Under the pieces are notes generated by a model that saw only the letters and a list, made by a program, of their open reading frames with translations, was not told the origin of the DNA and ran no database searches. From contig CM068540.1 of NCBI GenBank assembly GCA_035048495.1, forward strand, positions 6,742,829-6,806,828: a stretch of 64,000 bases of DNA, read 5' to 3'. A program made the position numbers and the translations under genes. This document shows, in pieces, positions 12,001-27,000 of this stretch; positions within the stretch are counted from its first letter, which is position 1; every line of letters starts with the position of its first letter. Source of the DNA: Euptelea pleiosperma. Its lineage: Eukaryota > Streptophyta > Magnoliopsida > Ranunculales > Eupteleaceae.

Positions 12001-15000
12001 AACCCCATACTTGCCCCAATGACCTTCATCCAAGGACTAGAGAGCTCCACCCCAAACCTCCATAGCCGGTGCCTAGAAGGTCCTGATTCATTTCTTTAAT
12101 TTTCTTGATCCCCAGTTCCCCTCTTTTCTTATTCTTGCACACCGATTGCCATCCCACCAGATGCATTTTGCGATTGTCCATCCTATCATTCCACAAGAAG
12201 TTCCTCATAAGCTTTTCCAATTCATTTACCATGCTTCTCGGAGTTGTGAACAAGGACATATAGTAGATAAGTAAGCTTGAGAGGGTGCTATTAATCAACA
12301 CCACTATGCCCTCTTTCGATAGGTATTTGGATTCCATGAAGCTAACCTTGTTCTGAAGCACTCTATGACTAGCTCCCACAAAGCTTTGGACCTATAGGAC
12401 ACCCTAAGGGCGTGCCAAATAGGTGGTGGGCATACCATCAATACGACAATTTAGAGTGTCTGCTAGAGCCGTCAGTTGGTCTACCTCACCCACTCCATTT
12501 ATTTTTTTTGATAAGTACCTCCCCCATTCCCTTGACCTTACTCTTAGCCAAGTTCACCCATAGACCTGAAATAGCTTCAAAGCAACACAGGAGGCCTCTG
12601 AGAATTCTCACTTGATCAACTGAAGGACCAAGAAATGCAAGAGTATCATTTGCAAAATGGAGATGAGAGATAGTCGGGGCTTCCGAGGCAATCTTAAAGC
12701 CTTCCATATCTCTTAGGCTAACGGAAGGCTTTAAGATATGAGGAGCAAGAAGCAACTCGTTGTTGCCAGATCCAGTGCAGAGGCAGAATGCAGGGCAATG
12801 GCCCATGGCTTGTGTGAGATTCTTTGGTTAAAGATGTTGGTTGCTGAACTTGGTTTTCCAGTGTCAGGGTCTGTGAGCTTGTACTGTGACAACAAGGCTG
12901 CCATCAACATTGCTCACAATCTAGTTCAGCACGATCGAGCCAAGCACATTGAGGTGGACCGCCACTTCATTAGGGAGAAGATTGTATCTGGAGAATTGTG
13001 TACCCCTTTTGTGAAGATTGATGTACATGTTGCCGATGTCTTGACTAAGGGGGTTCCCAGTTGGCAACTTGAAAGTGTCTATGCAAGTTGGGCATGAGAG
13101 ATATCTATGCACCAACTTGAGGGGAGTGTTATCATATACGTATTTCCATGTATTAGGGGTAGTTCTGTAAATACTCCTTTTGAGTGGTATATTTGTCTTT
13201 TGTAATGTTCTCCATATGTAATATATTCTTGTGGAGTCATGTGACCTAATCACATGACATCCTTCTCTCTCTTCTCTCCTTGACTCTCTAACCCTAACCC
13301 TAATCACCAGTGCAACTACGATCTTTTGCAAGGACTACTAATCTTTCATCCTAATTTCTTGGGCCCATTGGTTACTATGGATGATTTATCCAATGCTGTC
13401 TCTTGGGCTACGAGTAAGTGGAGGATCCTTAGGAGTCCTTGATCAGATCTTGTAGTCGAATGGAGCTATAGTTTTCTCATATTTTGTGTCGTGCCATTGG
13501 CCTTGTGTACTTCTCTGGCTAGATTCTGAATTTATTCATTGATTAGTTTTTTTCTTGTTTCCAGTCATTTGTTAATAATTATTTACTTTTTGAGGATCTT
13601 CATATAATATAAACCTCTCGTGGCATGATATTTGTTCACAATGAAAAGTTGTCACTTGTCACAGAGAGAGGCGGAATCACCCGAATTAGCAAAGGGAGCA
13701 GTGAAAGCAGTCCAAGATCTCTATGATGTTATGAAGCATGATTTTCTCTCTGTTAATATAGGGTATGGTAAATATTCTACTGTGTAAGTATATGTACTTG
13801 TCTCTTTTTCCTTTTTTATATGTTTGTCTTGTATGAAATTTTTTCAGAGAAAAACATTTTGAAACGGAGAATATTTTATCGAAAGCAATGGCTGAAGGTC
13901 GTCTCTTTTCAAAGTTGAAGTGGCCCAAAGATGCTGAGTTGGTATATTTGTGACCTTCACATCTGGAATTGTCTTCTTTTCCTTTCAATGTTACATGTTA
14001 AAGAACAGATCTACTTTCATATACAATTCAAGTAATTTTGTAAGAAATGCAGAGAGCACAAGTTAAGAGATTGCATTCACTCTTAACTATCAAAGAATCG
14101 GCTGCAAATATTCCCAAAAATCTTGAGGCAAGTCGTAGACTGGAGTTCTTCACGAATTCCCTTTTCATGGAAATGCCTGCAGCTAAGCCAGTTCGCAAGA
14201 TGTTGTCCTTTAGGTGATTCTTTTTCTATGCATCTTTCTTCTTCTTAGTTAATTTTCATGCCGGAGATACACAGAATTATGATTCATTTTATTTTAATTT
14301 TTTACATGGCAGTGTGTTTACTCCATATTATTCTGAGATTGTACTTTATAGTATGGCTGATCTCTTAAAGAAAAATGAGGATGGGATATCAGTATTGTTT
14401 TACCTCCAAAAGATATTTCCAGGTACTTTCGATTCCTATACCCAAATTAACAAAGCCATAGACTTACTCAATTTTGTTTGGGACACTGTACAACCATGCA
14501 ACTTTTGCACAAAAAAACTGTAGTCTTTCAGCGATTCTCTTGCATCACTCAATTGAAAAATTGTAAAATGTCATTGTTTGGTTTCTGTGGATCATTCTTT
14601 ATGTTTTCTATTTTTTACTTTTTGATTGCTATATCTACCTTTGGTCTGTATTTTGGAGGTCCAAGGAGGATGTGATTTGTGGGATTAAGCTTTGTTTTTT
14701 TTCTTTCTTGTTCACTTCATGGTTCAAAGTATTGTACAGACACAGACTGTTCAGGCTGAGCTGTCTAGTTTTGGTAAGGTACCGAGATGATACATAAGGG
14801 TATGCAGCATTTGTACTGAAATCCAGATGATACATAGGGGTATGCAGCATTTGTACCGAAATCCTTGTTAAAGTAATTAAAATCTTTTTGCATAATGTCT
14901 TTTATAATGTACAGAAAAGATAAGTAACGTTTTTAGATTAATTAAGCATTAAAATAGTCTAGTCTAATGTATTGTTTCTATATTTGCATATTCAGACATA

Positions 15001-18000
15001 CCGAGCTTTTTCCAATGTATTGTTCCGTCTTGGTTGAGACGTCTTGTTGTGTCAGGATATTAAGATGTTGAATTTTAAACCTTGGTTCTCTTGGGCTTGG
15101 GTTATAATAAACTTCATGAAGAACAAAACAGGGATAAATGACCATTAACTGTTATCATATACGTATTTCCATGTATTAGGGGTAGTTCTGTAAATACTCC
15201 CCTTGAAGGGTATACTTGTCTTTTGTGATTTCCCTTTTATATAAATAAGATTTATGGAGTCATTGTGACCTAATCACATGCCATCCTCTCTTCTCTATTT
15301 TCTCTACTTTGAAACCCTAATCCTAATTCTTTAATTCAACTTGGTATCAGAGCTATCAAGGGACATTTTGAAGGAAGTTCTACCGGAGATCAACCCGAGG
15401 GTTGATGACATCATCCAGGCCGTACGCCTGCTGATGTCAGCTGTACGGACAACTTCATTTTTTTTATCTGAAACTCCATCTGTAGATTGAGCTCATTTTT
15501 CCTTCTTTTTGGTGATTTTGGGAATTTGTTTAGGCTGATTTGGTGGGAGTTTTGCTCTTTTTTCTTGAATATTGAAAAAATAGTTTTTTTTTAGGGGGGG
15601 GTGGGTTGGTGGTTGTTGCTTCGATTTGATCCCCCCAATCTCATCTTCATGTGGATCTCTTTTTAGAGATTCCATTAAGTTTTGAGCTATGTGGGAGGAG
15701 TTATCTTTTACCCATAAAGGGTATAAGTGTTACCATCCTTCCACAGGGAAGAAGTTTGTGTCTATAGATGTCACCTTTGGTGAGGACCTTTCTTTTTTCT
15801 CCTCCGCCTCTCTTCAGAGGGAGAATAATAGTGAAGAGAGGTGTGATGTTCCTCTTCATGCTATATTACTCTTTCCTCCCTCTCTTGTATTTGAGAGGCC
15901 TCAGACTACTCCACCTGCTACTGTGATTGATAGTGCTCCTGGCGCTCGGAAGGAGCTCAAAGTATATAATAAAACGGAGAAAGCCATAGTTGATCTAGTA
16001 CCAGTGGTACCATCCTTGGATCAAGGTAATCCTTCTGCCTCCTCTATACCTGTCATTTCTTCTTCTACTGATGCTTTTGATCTTCCTATTGCTTTACGAA
16101 AAGGAATCAGGAGTTGCACTCATCATAGTTTGAGCCTCTTTGTCTCCTATGATGCCTTGTCTCCCTCCTATATAGCCTTTGCCACATCCCTTTCTACTAT
16201 TCTATCCCTTTTTCCGTGGTAGAAAGGTTGGCACAACCAAGATGGAAAGCTGCTATGATAGAGAAAATGAGAGCTCTGGACAAGAATGGAACATGTGAGC
16301 TTGTTGACTTGCCAAGAGGCAAGAAACCTGTTGGTTGCAGATGGGTGTTTATAGTCAAATACAAGGCAGACGGATTAGTCGACAAGTACACAACGAGATT
16401 AGTAGCCAAGGGATACACTCAGACCTATGTGATTGACTATGTAGAGACCTTTGCGTCTATAACAAAGATGAACTCAATCAGGGTATTGTTGTCCTTGGCA
16501 GCAAACCAAGCATGGCCTTTGCATCAGTTGAATGTGAAGAATGCATTTCTTCATGGCGACCTCCATGAAGAAGTTTATATGGTGCCTCCTCCTGGATTCA
16601 CTCCACCAGGAAATAGTAGCAAGGTGTGTCGACTGAAGAAAGCCTTCTATGGGCTAAAGCAATCTCCAAGAGCATGGTTTGAGAGATTCACCCTAGCAGT
16701 GAAGAAGTTGGGTTATATTCAAAGTCAAGCTGATCACACCCTATTTGTGAAGCATCAAGGGAAGAACGCCACTACCCTCATTGTTTATGTTGATGACATC
16801 TTCTCACAGGGAATGATGCAGAAGAGGTGGCTAAGCTGAAGCGTCAGTTAGCAGAGGAGTTTTAAACAAAGGATGTAGGACCTCTCAAGTACTTCCTAGG
16901 TATCGAAGTTGCAAGATCCAGTCAGGGGATCTTCATCTCTCAAAGGAAGTATTTCTTAGACTTGTTAAAGGACTTAGGCAAGTTGGGTGCCAAGCCATCG
17001 GAAACTCCCATATAGCAGAATCACCAGTTAGCAGATGCCCATGGTGAGCTACTATAGGATGTAGGGAGCTTCAAGAGACTAGTTGGGAGATTGATTTATC
17101 TCTCCCTGACTAGACCAACAATTTTCTATGCAATGAGTGGATCAGTCAGTGTATGCACTCACCCAGAGGTGTTCATCTAGAGGCAGCACATCGTATCTTG
17201 AGGTATCTCAAGTCAGCTTCTGGTAGAATGTCTTCTATTTGAAAAGAATGGCCACATGCATATAGAGGCGTACACCGATGCAGACTGGGCGAGGGCCAAA
17301 GATGATCGGCGATATACTTTAGGGTATTGCACCTTTGTTGGGGGCAATCTGGTCATTTGGAGGAGAAAGAAGCCACCTGTTGTTGCTAGATCTAGGGCAG
17401 AGGCCGAATTCAGGGCAATGTCCCATGGCTTGTGTGTGATGCTCTGGTTAAAGTGTTGGTTGTTGAACTTGGCTTTCCACTCCCAGGGTCTGTGAGCTTA
17501 TATTGTGATAAGAAGGCCGCCATCAGCATTGCTCACAATCCTGTTCAGCACGATCGCTCCAAGCACATTAAGGTGGACCGCCATTTCATCAGAGAGAAGA
17601 TTGTCTTTGGGGAGTGTGTACCCCATTTGCGAACATTGACGAACAAGTTGCTGATGTTTTCACTAAGGGACTTTCTAGTTGTCAACTCCATAGGTGTCTA
17701 TGTAAGTTGGGTATGCGAGATATGTACGCACCAACTTGAGGGGGAGTGTTATCATATACGTATTTCTACGAATGTTCATGTATTACGGGTAGTTCTAAAT
17801 ACTCTCATTGAGGGGTATATTTGTTTTCTGTAATTTCCCTTTTATAAATAAGATTTATGGAGTCATTGTGACCTAATCACATGACTTCTTTCTTCTCTCT
17901 TCTCTACTTTGAAACCCTAAAGCTAACCCTGATTCTTCAATTCAACTAACACCATCAACAATTGTAATCCTCGTATACCAACTCAGGCCGTCCATTTAGA

Positions 18001-21000
18001 ACTTTAATTGAATCAGTCAAGCAAGAAAATTGTTGCATAGCATTCTAAATGGCTAATAGAGACCCAAACAAAGGAATTGGAGAAGTTTTTTTACTATCTG
18101 GGATGAAATCCAAAGATGGGGAAGCAAAACAGCTCCAAAAACCACTGATAAAACAAGAAAACAGCACCAAAAGAAGATGTAGCACCAAACTAAATGGAAT
18201 CTTTAAACATGTTATAAAACTAGTGAAAACTGAGAAGAGACTCAAAAACTAGGGTCCTTGCCATTGAAAAATTAGGAAGGATCAATCCATATAACCAATC
18301 GAATATGGTTCTATTCAAATCTCAAATGGGCAAAATAACTTCACCAAATTAGTAGAACTTAAAAGGAACCAATCTGTCCTTTCACAGCTGAGATGACCAT
18401 ATGACATGCTGACATCAGCCATATGGCATGCTGACTCAATGATTACATGGCCTGCTGTGCAAACAAATTCAGTTTGTAGAGCTTAAATAGACGAATCATA
18501 GCTCTGAAAAGAGAGGGATTTATGTTTTTTGTGAGCCCAAACACCCCACAGAAATTAATTATAAGGATAATTCCTTCTCTGTCCTTTTGTATATCTATAT
18601 GTATATATTAGTTTCATGTTTTATGCTGTTATATTTGGATTTCATCCCACATTCACTAGATTAATCTGTGTAGGCTTCTTCCCCTCTCTAAATAAAAGGT
18701 CAATATTTTGCTCTTACATTTGGGAATTCCATTCTCTTGAAGTGCCCATCTTTGGATAATGGAATTACACATGTGCCGTACTATTTCTGTGCCTCCACTT
18801 TGTCATCTTAGAAAGTCATGATGTTTTAACATTTGGTCTCTTATTTATAGTAGTTCTAAATTTCTAATCTTTTTTTTTTTTTATAATTGAAAATTAATAA
18901 AATAACAGTATGGAGAATGTTTAGCTGCCAACATTCACTACCAAAATATTAGAGGCTATTTTCATCAATTTTTGGATGGACATTGATGTATAGTTGTCAG
19001 AAATGATGCTAAGATTGTGTTTAGAAGTTTTAATTGTTACAGTTTGAAGCAGGAATTAGGTAGCTTGTTAACATCTTTTCTATATTTTCAGTTTGCATTT
19101 GCTTCATTGAATGTGTTATCCCAATGAGCCTTATTTTTTAATGTCTGGAAATGATTCAATTTTGTATGCACACAAAATTTTTTCTTGATCTTTTCACTTT
19201 AGTGATATGAAATTTTCGTAATCACAGACGAGTGGAGGAATTTTCTTGCTCGAATAGGACGAGATGAAAATGCACTAGACTCGGAACTTTTTGATAATCC
19301 TAGCGATATCCTGGAACTTCGGTTTTGGGCTTCTTACCGTGGACAAACATTAGCTAGAACTGGTAAATCTTATCTCTGGGCATTGTCTTTTGGAGGTACA
19401 CTTGGTTTTTATTCTTCGAAATATGTGTTTTCCTTTTTATCAGTTTCTCTAATTGTAGTTCTATAAGCATACATCTTCCATATGCTGATACACACTATTT
19501 CATTATACTGATGAAAAAAAACTATTCATTATATTGAACCTCAGAAGCCCAACTAATTATTGTTAGTCATTCCAAGGGGATCTTGACACACTTCGGTCTC
19601 TACCTTTAAAAATAAAAATAAGAAATCTTCAGATGCTTCGAGGGATCCAAAATGTCTAAATAAGTAGCAGTTTCTTCAGTGCACACCTGGTTGTTCTCTC
19701 TCATACTAACTTATTGGAGAAAATGCAGTTCGTGGAATGATGTACTATAGAAAGGCTCTTATGCTTCAGAGCTATTTGGAATGTATTACTGCTGGAGGTT
19801 TGCACGTGCCACTTACGTTATATATGTTGTTTAAGCATTGTTGTGAGGTGTTCTCATCATTTCTTGGCAATGACAGATGCAGAAGCTACACTTTATGGTA
19901 ATGATGCAAATGATACTCAAGGTTTTGAGTTGTCTCCCGAAGCCCGAGGTCATGCAGATTTGAAGTTTACATATGTTGTTACATGTCAAATTTATGGGAA
20001 ACAGAAGGAAGAACAAAAACCCGAGGCTGCAGATATTGCATTATTGATGCAAAGGTTAGTATATAATTTTATTGTCCTCTATTAGGTCCCTTGTTGACTT
20101 CTTGCATCTACAGCCATGCAGATGTGCCAAGTTGTGTTGCAACTTGCAAATGAAACGCATATTAACTATAATTATAAATTTATCTAATTTTTCTGATTTA
20201 CTTTTGCTACTAGGTACGAGGCTCTTAGAGTTGCTTTTATTTATGATGTTGAGACTCTAAAGGATGGAAAAGTTCACACAGAATACTACTCGAAACTTGT
20301 GAAGCCTGATGTTAATGGCAAAGATAAGGTTAATATTTTCTTGACCTTGCATATTTGTCCTGCATCTTCTAATCTTGACAGTTTTCTGATTGTTACTTTT
20401 ATCATTTTAGTGTGGAAGAGTGACCAACTGTTTTTTTCTATGTAACAAGGACACTGCACTTTTAGGGTTTTTTGCCTTGTAGACACCTCGACACCCGGAC
20501 ACGTGTGTCGACACCTCCCGATACCATGGTTTAAAATTTTGAATGTTTCGTTTCGTTTCGTAAGGAAACCAAAACGTATGTTTTGTATGTTTCGTTTCGT
20601 TTCGTAATGTTTCGGTTTGTTTCGCCGAGACAAACCGACGACAACCTGATACAATCCAAAAAAATAAAAATATAATTTAATAATTTTGAATAATATTTCG
20701 TAATGTTTCGTAATATTTCGTGATGAATTGGAAATTTTGTTTTTTCAATGTTTCGTGAATGTTTTGTTTCGATTCGGAGTTTGTCTTGGTTTTTCACTTG
20801 ACTGAGACATTCCTCCGAAACGAAATTTTAAACCTTGCCCGACACACATCTGGACACTTATGGCCGTGTCACCCATTGTTTTAATAATTTTTAATATAAA
20901 ATTGATTTCAAAAGCAGGTTGGTGTGTTCCATCCTCCGTACAATAATAAACTAATAAATATTTTCTACTTTATTTTCTATATTTTGTTATTTTATTAATA

Positions 21001-24000
21001 ATTTTAAGCATTCATTTATATTAATAAATTTTAATAAATATATGTATGGACGTGTCTCTGTATCAAACTTTTTTAGGTTGCCGTGTCCGACACCTCATAT
21101 CCATGTTGGTCACCGACACCTGTGTCGGTGTCCTTGTTACATAGGTTTTTTTTTTGACACCCAGATAGACTTCTTGATGTGTTTTTGTTTAGTACTCTTT
21201 GTATCATATATTGGAGGAACTTATTACTAACCTTTTTCCCTCTTTGAGTAATAGATGACGAGTGGAGGACATATAGTTTTTAAATTCACTTGTTTCTCTA
21301 TTTTGTTTGAAATTCTTTTGCCTTTAGTAACTTTTTGATAAGAAAAATCAATTATACTAAAAAAGAACCAGGCAAATAACCTTGCTATACTAAAGATTAC
21401 ACAAAGCGCTACTGGAGGAATCTCAAAAATCATAAGATGGACACAAGCCCTCCCTAAAATTTTAAAAAGTACATTCCCCATTGAACAATCACCTCCCACT
21501 TAAAAATTGTTCTGCGAATGTAATGCAATGGAAATCTTTTAGAATTGCTTATCAATGAACAAATGAAGTTTTGGTGTTGTCTAACCGACTCAAGGAAAGA
21601 TTTTATTGTCAAGTTCCCATCAAATGTTAAAGCAAAGAGCATAAGAGCGAAGTCTGCAGGTTGTTATGTCCTTTTTATTAAATGCACCGATCGACAAACC
21701 ATGAAGAAAGTCTTGCATGTTCTTAGGTATAAGTCAATGCGTTCCAAACTCCTAGAGGGTCTCATTTCACATTGTTGTAGTGAAATCACAATGGATAAGC
21801 AAGTGATCAGCAAACACTACTCACTTTGCAGAGAAGGTGCAAATTTAGGAGTATCTTACACCTGCAAATTTGATGGTTTAGGCACATGGACGGCCAACGA
21901 TGGAACTAGTGAGAAGGAGAGGGAGAGAGGACACCAAAAATGACATAGATGGAGGTGATTAGAAAAAATCTAAAGACTTATGCTTCGACAGAAGATATTG
22001 CTTTAAACAGAGTCGAATTGCGAAATAGGATTCATGTTGCAGACCCCAAACATTTGGAATAAGGTGTAGATGATGATGATGCAGTCCATGGCATAGTATT
22101 AAAACTACCCAAATATTTTGGCGATTTTGTCGATTTATGCCTTCGTGAGTAAAATTTCATGGCAGATTTTATTGTTCAAGACCAAAACTCCTAAACAAAT
22201 GAGAAGTATTTAAAAACGTGCACAACATCACCCTTCACTATTTTACCGCGCCACGGGAAAAGGACTACTCAACCTCGGAGCACCGAGTACCCAAGAGAAG
22301 CTCACCTGAATAATTGGGGCAATCCCTCATGGCTCGTGAGTTGTGCATAGCACATATCGAGAGTGCGCAACACTAAAACCTCACTACATGTCGGACCCAC
22401 AATGCCAGTTCGTCGACGCCTAGCATTACTCCAAGGCATGTCCTATGCCTAGGAGACTTTGGATGTCCCCTCGAGGAAGCCTGAGCCCGGCTTTAGGTGA
22501 CACCAAGAACGACCCTTTAGATGACCAAGTGTTTTGGGCACTATATATATATATATATCCTCATTTTTCCACATTTTCCTTCTTTTGGGAGGTGGTTCCT
22601 AGGTGACAAAAAGACCATTCGATTACGGGTTTTTTGAGTCAAAACATATTGTAGAGGTTGAAAACATGATCAAAACTCTTGTTGGGTTGTATATTTTGAA
22701 GTTCTTCAGTAAATAAAATTGTAGATTTAAGCTACATAAGCGATTAAATAAACACACTAGCATGCTTATAGTGCATCATATATACATGCATTTTGATGCA
22801 CATGGGTTTTCCTTATTTTTTCTAAAATATTAAATTTTATGAAAAATTATGTAAAAGTTTTAAATTAATTGTTGATTTCTCATAATGAATTGATATTTGA
22901 GTCCGTCTAGACCTCCCAATCTCATCCATCTATGAGCCAAGATCAAGGGTTTTAATTAACGTTGATGTTGCACCTTCAGGTTCTTATATTCGGCTCGAGT
23001 CGAGCCGAGCCAAGCAGTCAAAATACATTTAATGCTCTTGCCACATCATCCAATCAAAATACCTTTTTAAGTGAGTTTTTATCGCACGACCCAAATTAGA
23101 AACTTCCACGTTCTTAAAAAAATAAAAAGAAGAAAATTTTGTAATTCTCTTTAAAACGATGTAAAAAACGACGAAGTCCTAACCCTCACTTCGATAAGAA
23201 TTAAGTTAACAGGAAAAAAAAAAAATCAAAGTGCAGCTAAACAAAGATTGAAGACAATCATTCTTTTGAAGATTGATGCGTTTTTAACTGTGGTATCAAA
23301 TATTTCGACGCCCCTTATGATATCAAATATTTCAACGACGTTTTACTTTAAAATGATGGAATTGGTGAAGAGATAGTCAATTCTTTTGTTTATGCAGTCC
23401 ATATGGCCTAATAAGTTTTGTCTTGTTTTTGGGGGGTCTTTATAGAACCTATCATACATGATTTTTGGTGTTAGATAGTAAAAATTCTTCAGTTCTGTAG
23501 AGAGAGAAGATGGGTTATGTGTGTTAACCTTACACACACCCCAATAAATCTTATTTATATTAATACGTGTGGGCCCTTACATAAGTGAGAAATTAAGTAC
23601 ATAGACACGCCATACAACAGCTAATAACAGAGTCGTCCTTCAACACTCCCCCTCAAGTTGGGACATAGATATCAATCATGCCCAACTTGTCCAAGGACTT
23701 AGTAAACGGAGCCGATGCAACACCTTTCGTGAGAATGTCTGTTTGCTGATCATATGTAGGAATGAAAAGAGTGCAGATTACTCCCGATGTCACCTTTTCA
23801 CGAATAAAGTGGCGATCCACCTCGATGTGTTTAGTCCTGTCTTGTTGAACTGGGTTGTTAGCAATACTTATTGCCGCCTTGTTGTTGCAGTATAATGACA
23901 TGGATCCTTTTACGGGGACACCGAGTTCTCCAAGTAACACCTTAAGCCACAGTAACTCACAAACACCAAGGGCCATTAATCGGAACTTGGCCTCTTCACT

Positions 24001-27000
24001 CAACTGTGCAACGACCTATTGTTTTTTACTTTGCCATGTGACCAAATTTCCTTCCACAAAAGTACAATCCCCTAATGTAGATCGCATATCATCTTGGGCG
24101 CCTGCCCAATCCGCATCTGTGAAACCCTCCACACGCATGTGGCCTTGATGACTGAATAGTAGGCCACGACCTGGGGAAGATTTTAAGTACCTCAAAATTC
24201 TGTAGGCGGCTTCCAAATGTGGAGTCCGAGGAGAATGCATGTACTCACTAACTACACTCACTGCATATGCAATGGCAGGGTGAGTATGTGCCAGGTATAT
24301 AAGTCTCCCTACCAATTGCCTCCAAAAGCTCTCTGGATGTGGACATAACAGACGCAACCAAAATGAAACATTGCATGTCTCGTATGTTTCGTTTCGTAAT
24401 GTTTTGTAATGTTTCGGTTTGTTCGTCGAGACATTAGAATATAATCCGATACTATCAGAAAAGAAAAACAGAAAAAAATGATTTCATGATTTTGGAATGT
24501 TTAGGAATGTTTCGTAATCATGGTTTAAAGTTTCGGCTGAAACCGAAACGTTTAGCCCGAAACATTTCGGTTTCGGTAAGGGGCGATACGAAATATTGTA
24601 TGGTTTCAGAAACCTAGTAGTTTTGGTGTAGTTTGGGCAGTTTCGTTGTAGTTTTGGCAATTTCGCCAGAAACTACCGAAACTAAACAAATTATGGGTCG
24701 GGTTCCGGTGACGAACATTTTTTACCAACACTTTGGTGTACCCTCTTAGAAGATGGTCTCTATGGTGAGGAGATCATCCTCACAAATTCAAATCATTCTG
24801 ATATTCATAGACTGGTTTAGAAGTTGAAGAATTATGGACCGTCAATTTTTACTGTGTAGCTTGAAAACCACATTTGACGGGTTGAGAAATCAGAATGGGC
24901 TGATATTTCGTTGAGGTTATCTATATGGTGAGGAGATCATCCTCAAAAAATCAGCCATTGATTCATCTTCTATGAGGGTACACCAAAGTGTTGGTCATCG
25001 GAACCCGACCCAATGCATAAAGCAACAAAGAACATGAGAGAGAGCCATTGATTCATCTTCTATGAGGGTACACCAAAGTGTTGGTCACCGAAACCCGACC
25101 CAATGCATAAAGCAACAGAGAACATGAGAGAAAGAGAGAGAGAGAGAGGAGGAGGAGGTACTTACCTGTGCTGTCGCCACCGTGGAAGGAGGTGTTCACG
25201 GCCTTGATCACACCTCAGTTGTTGCTGTGATTTGATGAGGTAGGTTGGTTTTTGTTTTTGTCGACTAAGGGGTATGGGTTAAAGAAAACCCTAAAGAGAA
25301 TGTTTATGTGGCCAAGAGATGGGCCAAACATCTATGTGCTCACTGCGAGAAAGAGCGTACCACATTGCATTTGGCCCCACTGGCCTTGGTAGACTTTTAT
25401 ACCAAAAATCAGCTTGTTCGATAAGGTTTAGTTGTTGGTTTTAGTAATAAAAAATGGTTGAATCCAACGGCTGGAATCACACCTTAAAAAGTACTAAGTT
25501 TAATGGCTTGAGATACCAATCGGGGTGATTTTTGGTGCGTATATCCACAAAGAGGTGGGCTGAACATCCATGTGGTCAGATGGCCCTAGCGGTGCTCCAC
25601 GTGGCATTTGAGAAGTGGGTCACCCAAAAATTGTTTGAGTGACACATTTCATGATATATGTTTATTTCTTTTTTTTTTAATTCAGTAAGAAACGAAGCAC
25701 TTGGTGCGTCGTTTTCTGAATTTTTGAAAAATAAAAAATAAAAAAATGGCCAAAACTGTTTCACTTTGGTTTCGTCCAGTTTCGGGCCAAAACCTCCGAA
25801 ACTACCGAAACCAAACCTGCGCTTTCGAACCATCGTAATGTTTCGTCATTTTTCATTATCTCGCAAACGTTTCATTTCTTTTCGGAGTGTGTCGATTTTT
25901 CACTTGTTGCATCTTTCCTTACTCGGTTATTTTATACCTACCCCATCTGAAAATATCACTTTTGTTTCAAATATATTTTTGTTGTTCTCTGTGGCTATTT
26001 TAGAAATTAACTTTATTCTTGATCAAATAAATTACCTCTTTTCTTGTCACAGGAAGTCTACTCTGTAAAATTGCCAGGAAATCCAAAACTTGGTGAAGGA
26101 AAACCTGAAAATCAAAACCATGCTATCATTTTTACTCGTGGAAGTGCGGTTCAGACAATTGATATGAATCAGGTGAACTAATTTATTTAGCTTTACTTTA
26201 TTTTACTAACCAGACTATTCTATTCTTTTTGAAGTTTATAATATGAATCAACTCAAAACTAATAAATAGTTTACAATATCCCTTCAGGTTCTATTAGTCT
26301 TATTAAACTTCTTGTTTTTATTAAAACTTTGCTAGATATTTCCTGAAGGTGAAAAGTTTGTTAAAATGGATCTTGTAGCTATTAGTGGTATAAAATGTTG
26401 TAGTATGTTGTCATTCTAAGACTTGCAATTATTTTGAATAAGAGTTATTGATAGAGATTCTCCTTTGAATCATTCTCAAAATTTTGATAGATAGTAAATG
26501 GCTGGCCTATTGTACCTGAATGATCACAGACATTCTGTATGATGAGCAACATTTTACGGTGATTTCTGGTATTTATCTGTTTCTGAAATATCTGGACTGG
26601 AGGTAACAAAAGGGTTATATAATATGGGGATAATTGTGTTAGTTTGTAGTGATAGTTTTAGCCTTTGATCCTACTTAAAATACCAGCAAATGAGGAATGT
26701 TCATTGACTGTTTAGTTAGGTTTAGTATGAAGCATACTTATGAAATTGATGATATCATAAGATTGAGTAGTTATGATAAATGCTCCCCTCTTTGACACTG
26801 ATCTATCTTGCCCATTAAAAGGCTTCCTGGCTTACATACTTTAGCACATCAGTTTTTCTACACAAATCCTCAGATGGTTGTAGTGTTACTTCAGTGTTTT
26901 CTTTCATTATTGTTCTTTCCTAGGATAATTACTTTGAGGAAGCTTTGAAGATGAGAAATCTTCTTGAGGAGTTCTATTGTGATCATGGTCTTCGTCCTCC

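Larger units (their letters stand above)
24365..25915 (+). mobile_element. TTTCG-type MITE remnant split by a 1.3-kb element
   Basis: 24365-24518 and 25834-25915 are the two halves of a TTTCG element (TGATTTCATGATTTTGG on the left, TCGGAGTGTGTCGATTTTTC on the right). Neither outer terminal repeat is intact. Confidence 0.6.

Noticed and set aside
13270..13305. AACCCTAACCCTAAT run resembling telomere repeat
   Set aside because: It is the end of copia LTR family 1; variants occur in the other LTRs of that family, and only two or three units are present.
15150..17946. 5-bp target duplication for the family 1 copia
   Set aside because: TTAAC upstream and TAACA or CTAAC-like text downstream almost match, but the LTR 3' boundary is uncertain, so no duplication is claimed.
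21545..21943. 132-codon plus-strand frame
   Set aside because: No recognised domain, and its end is RTE text in another frame; no splice or codon support for a host gene.
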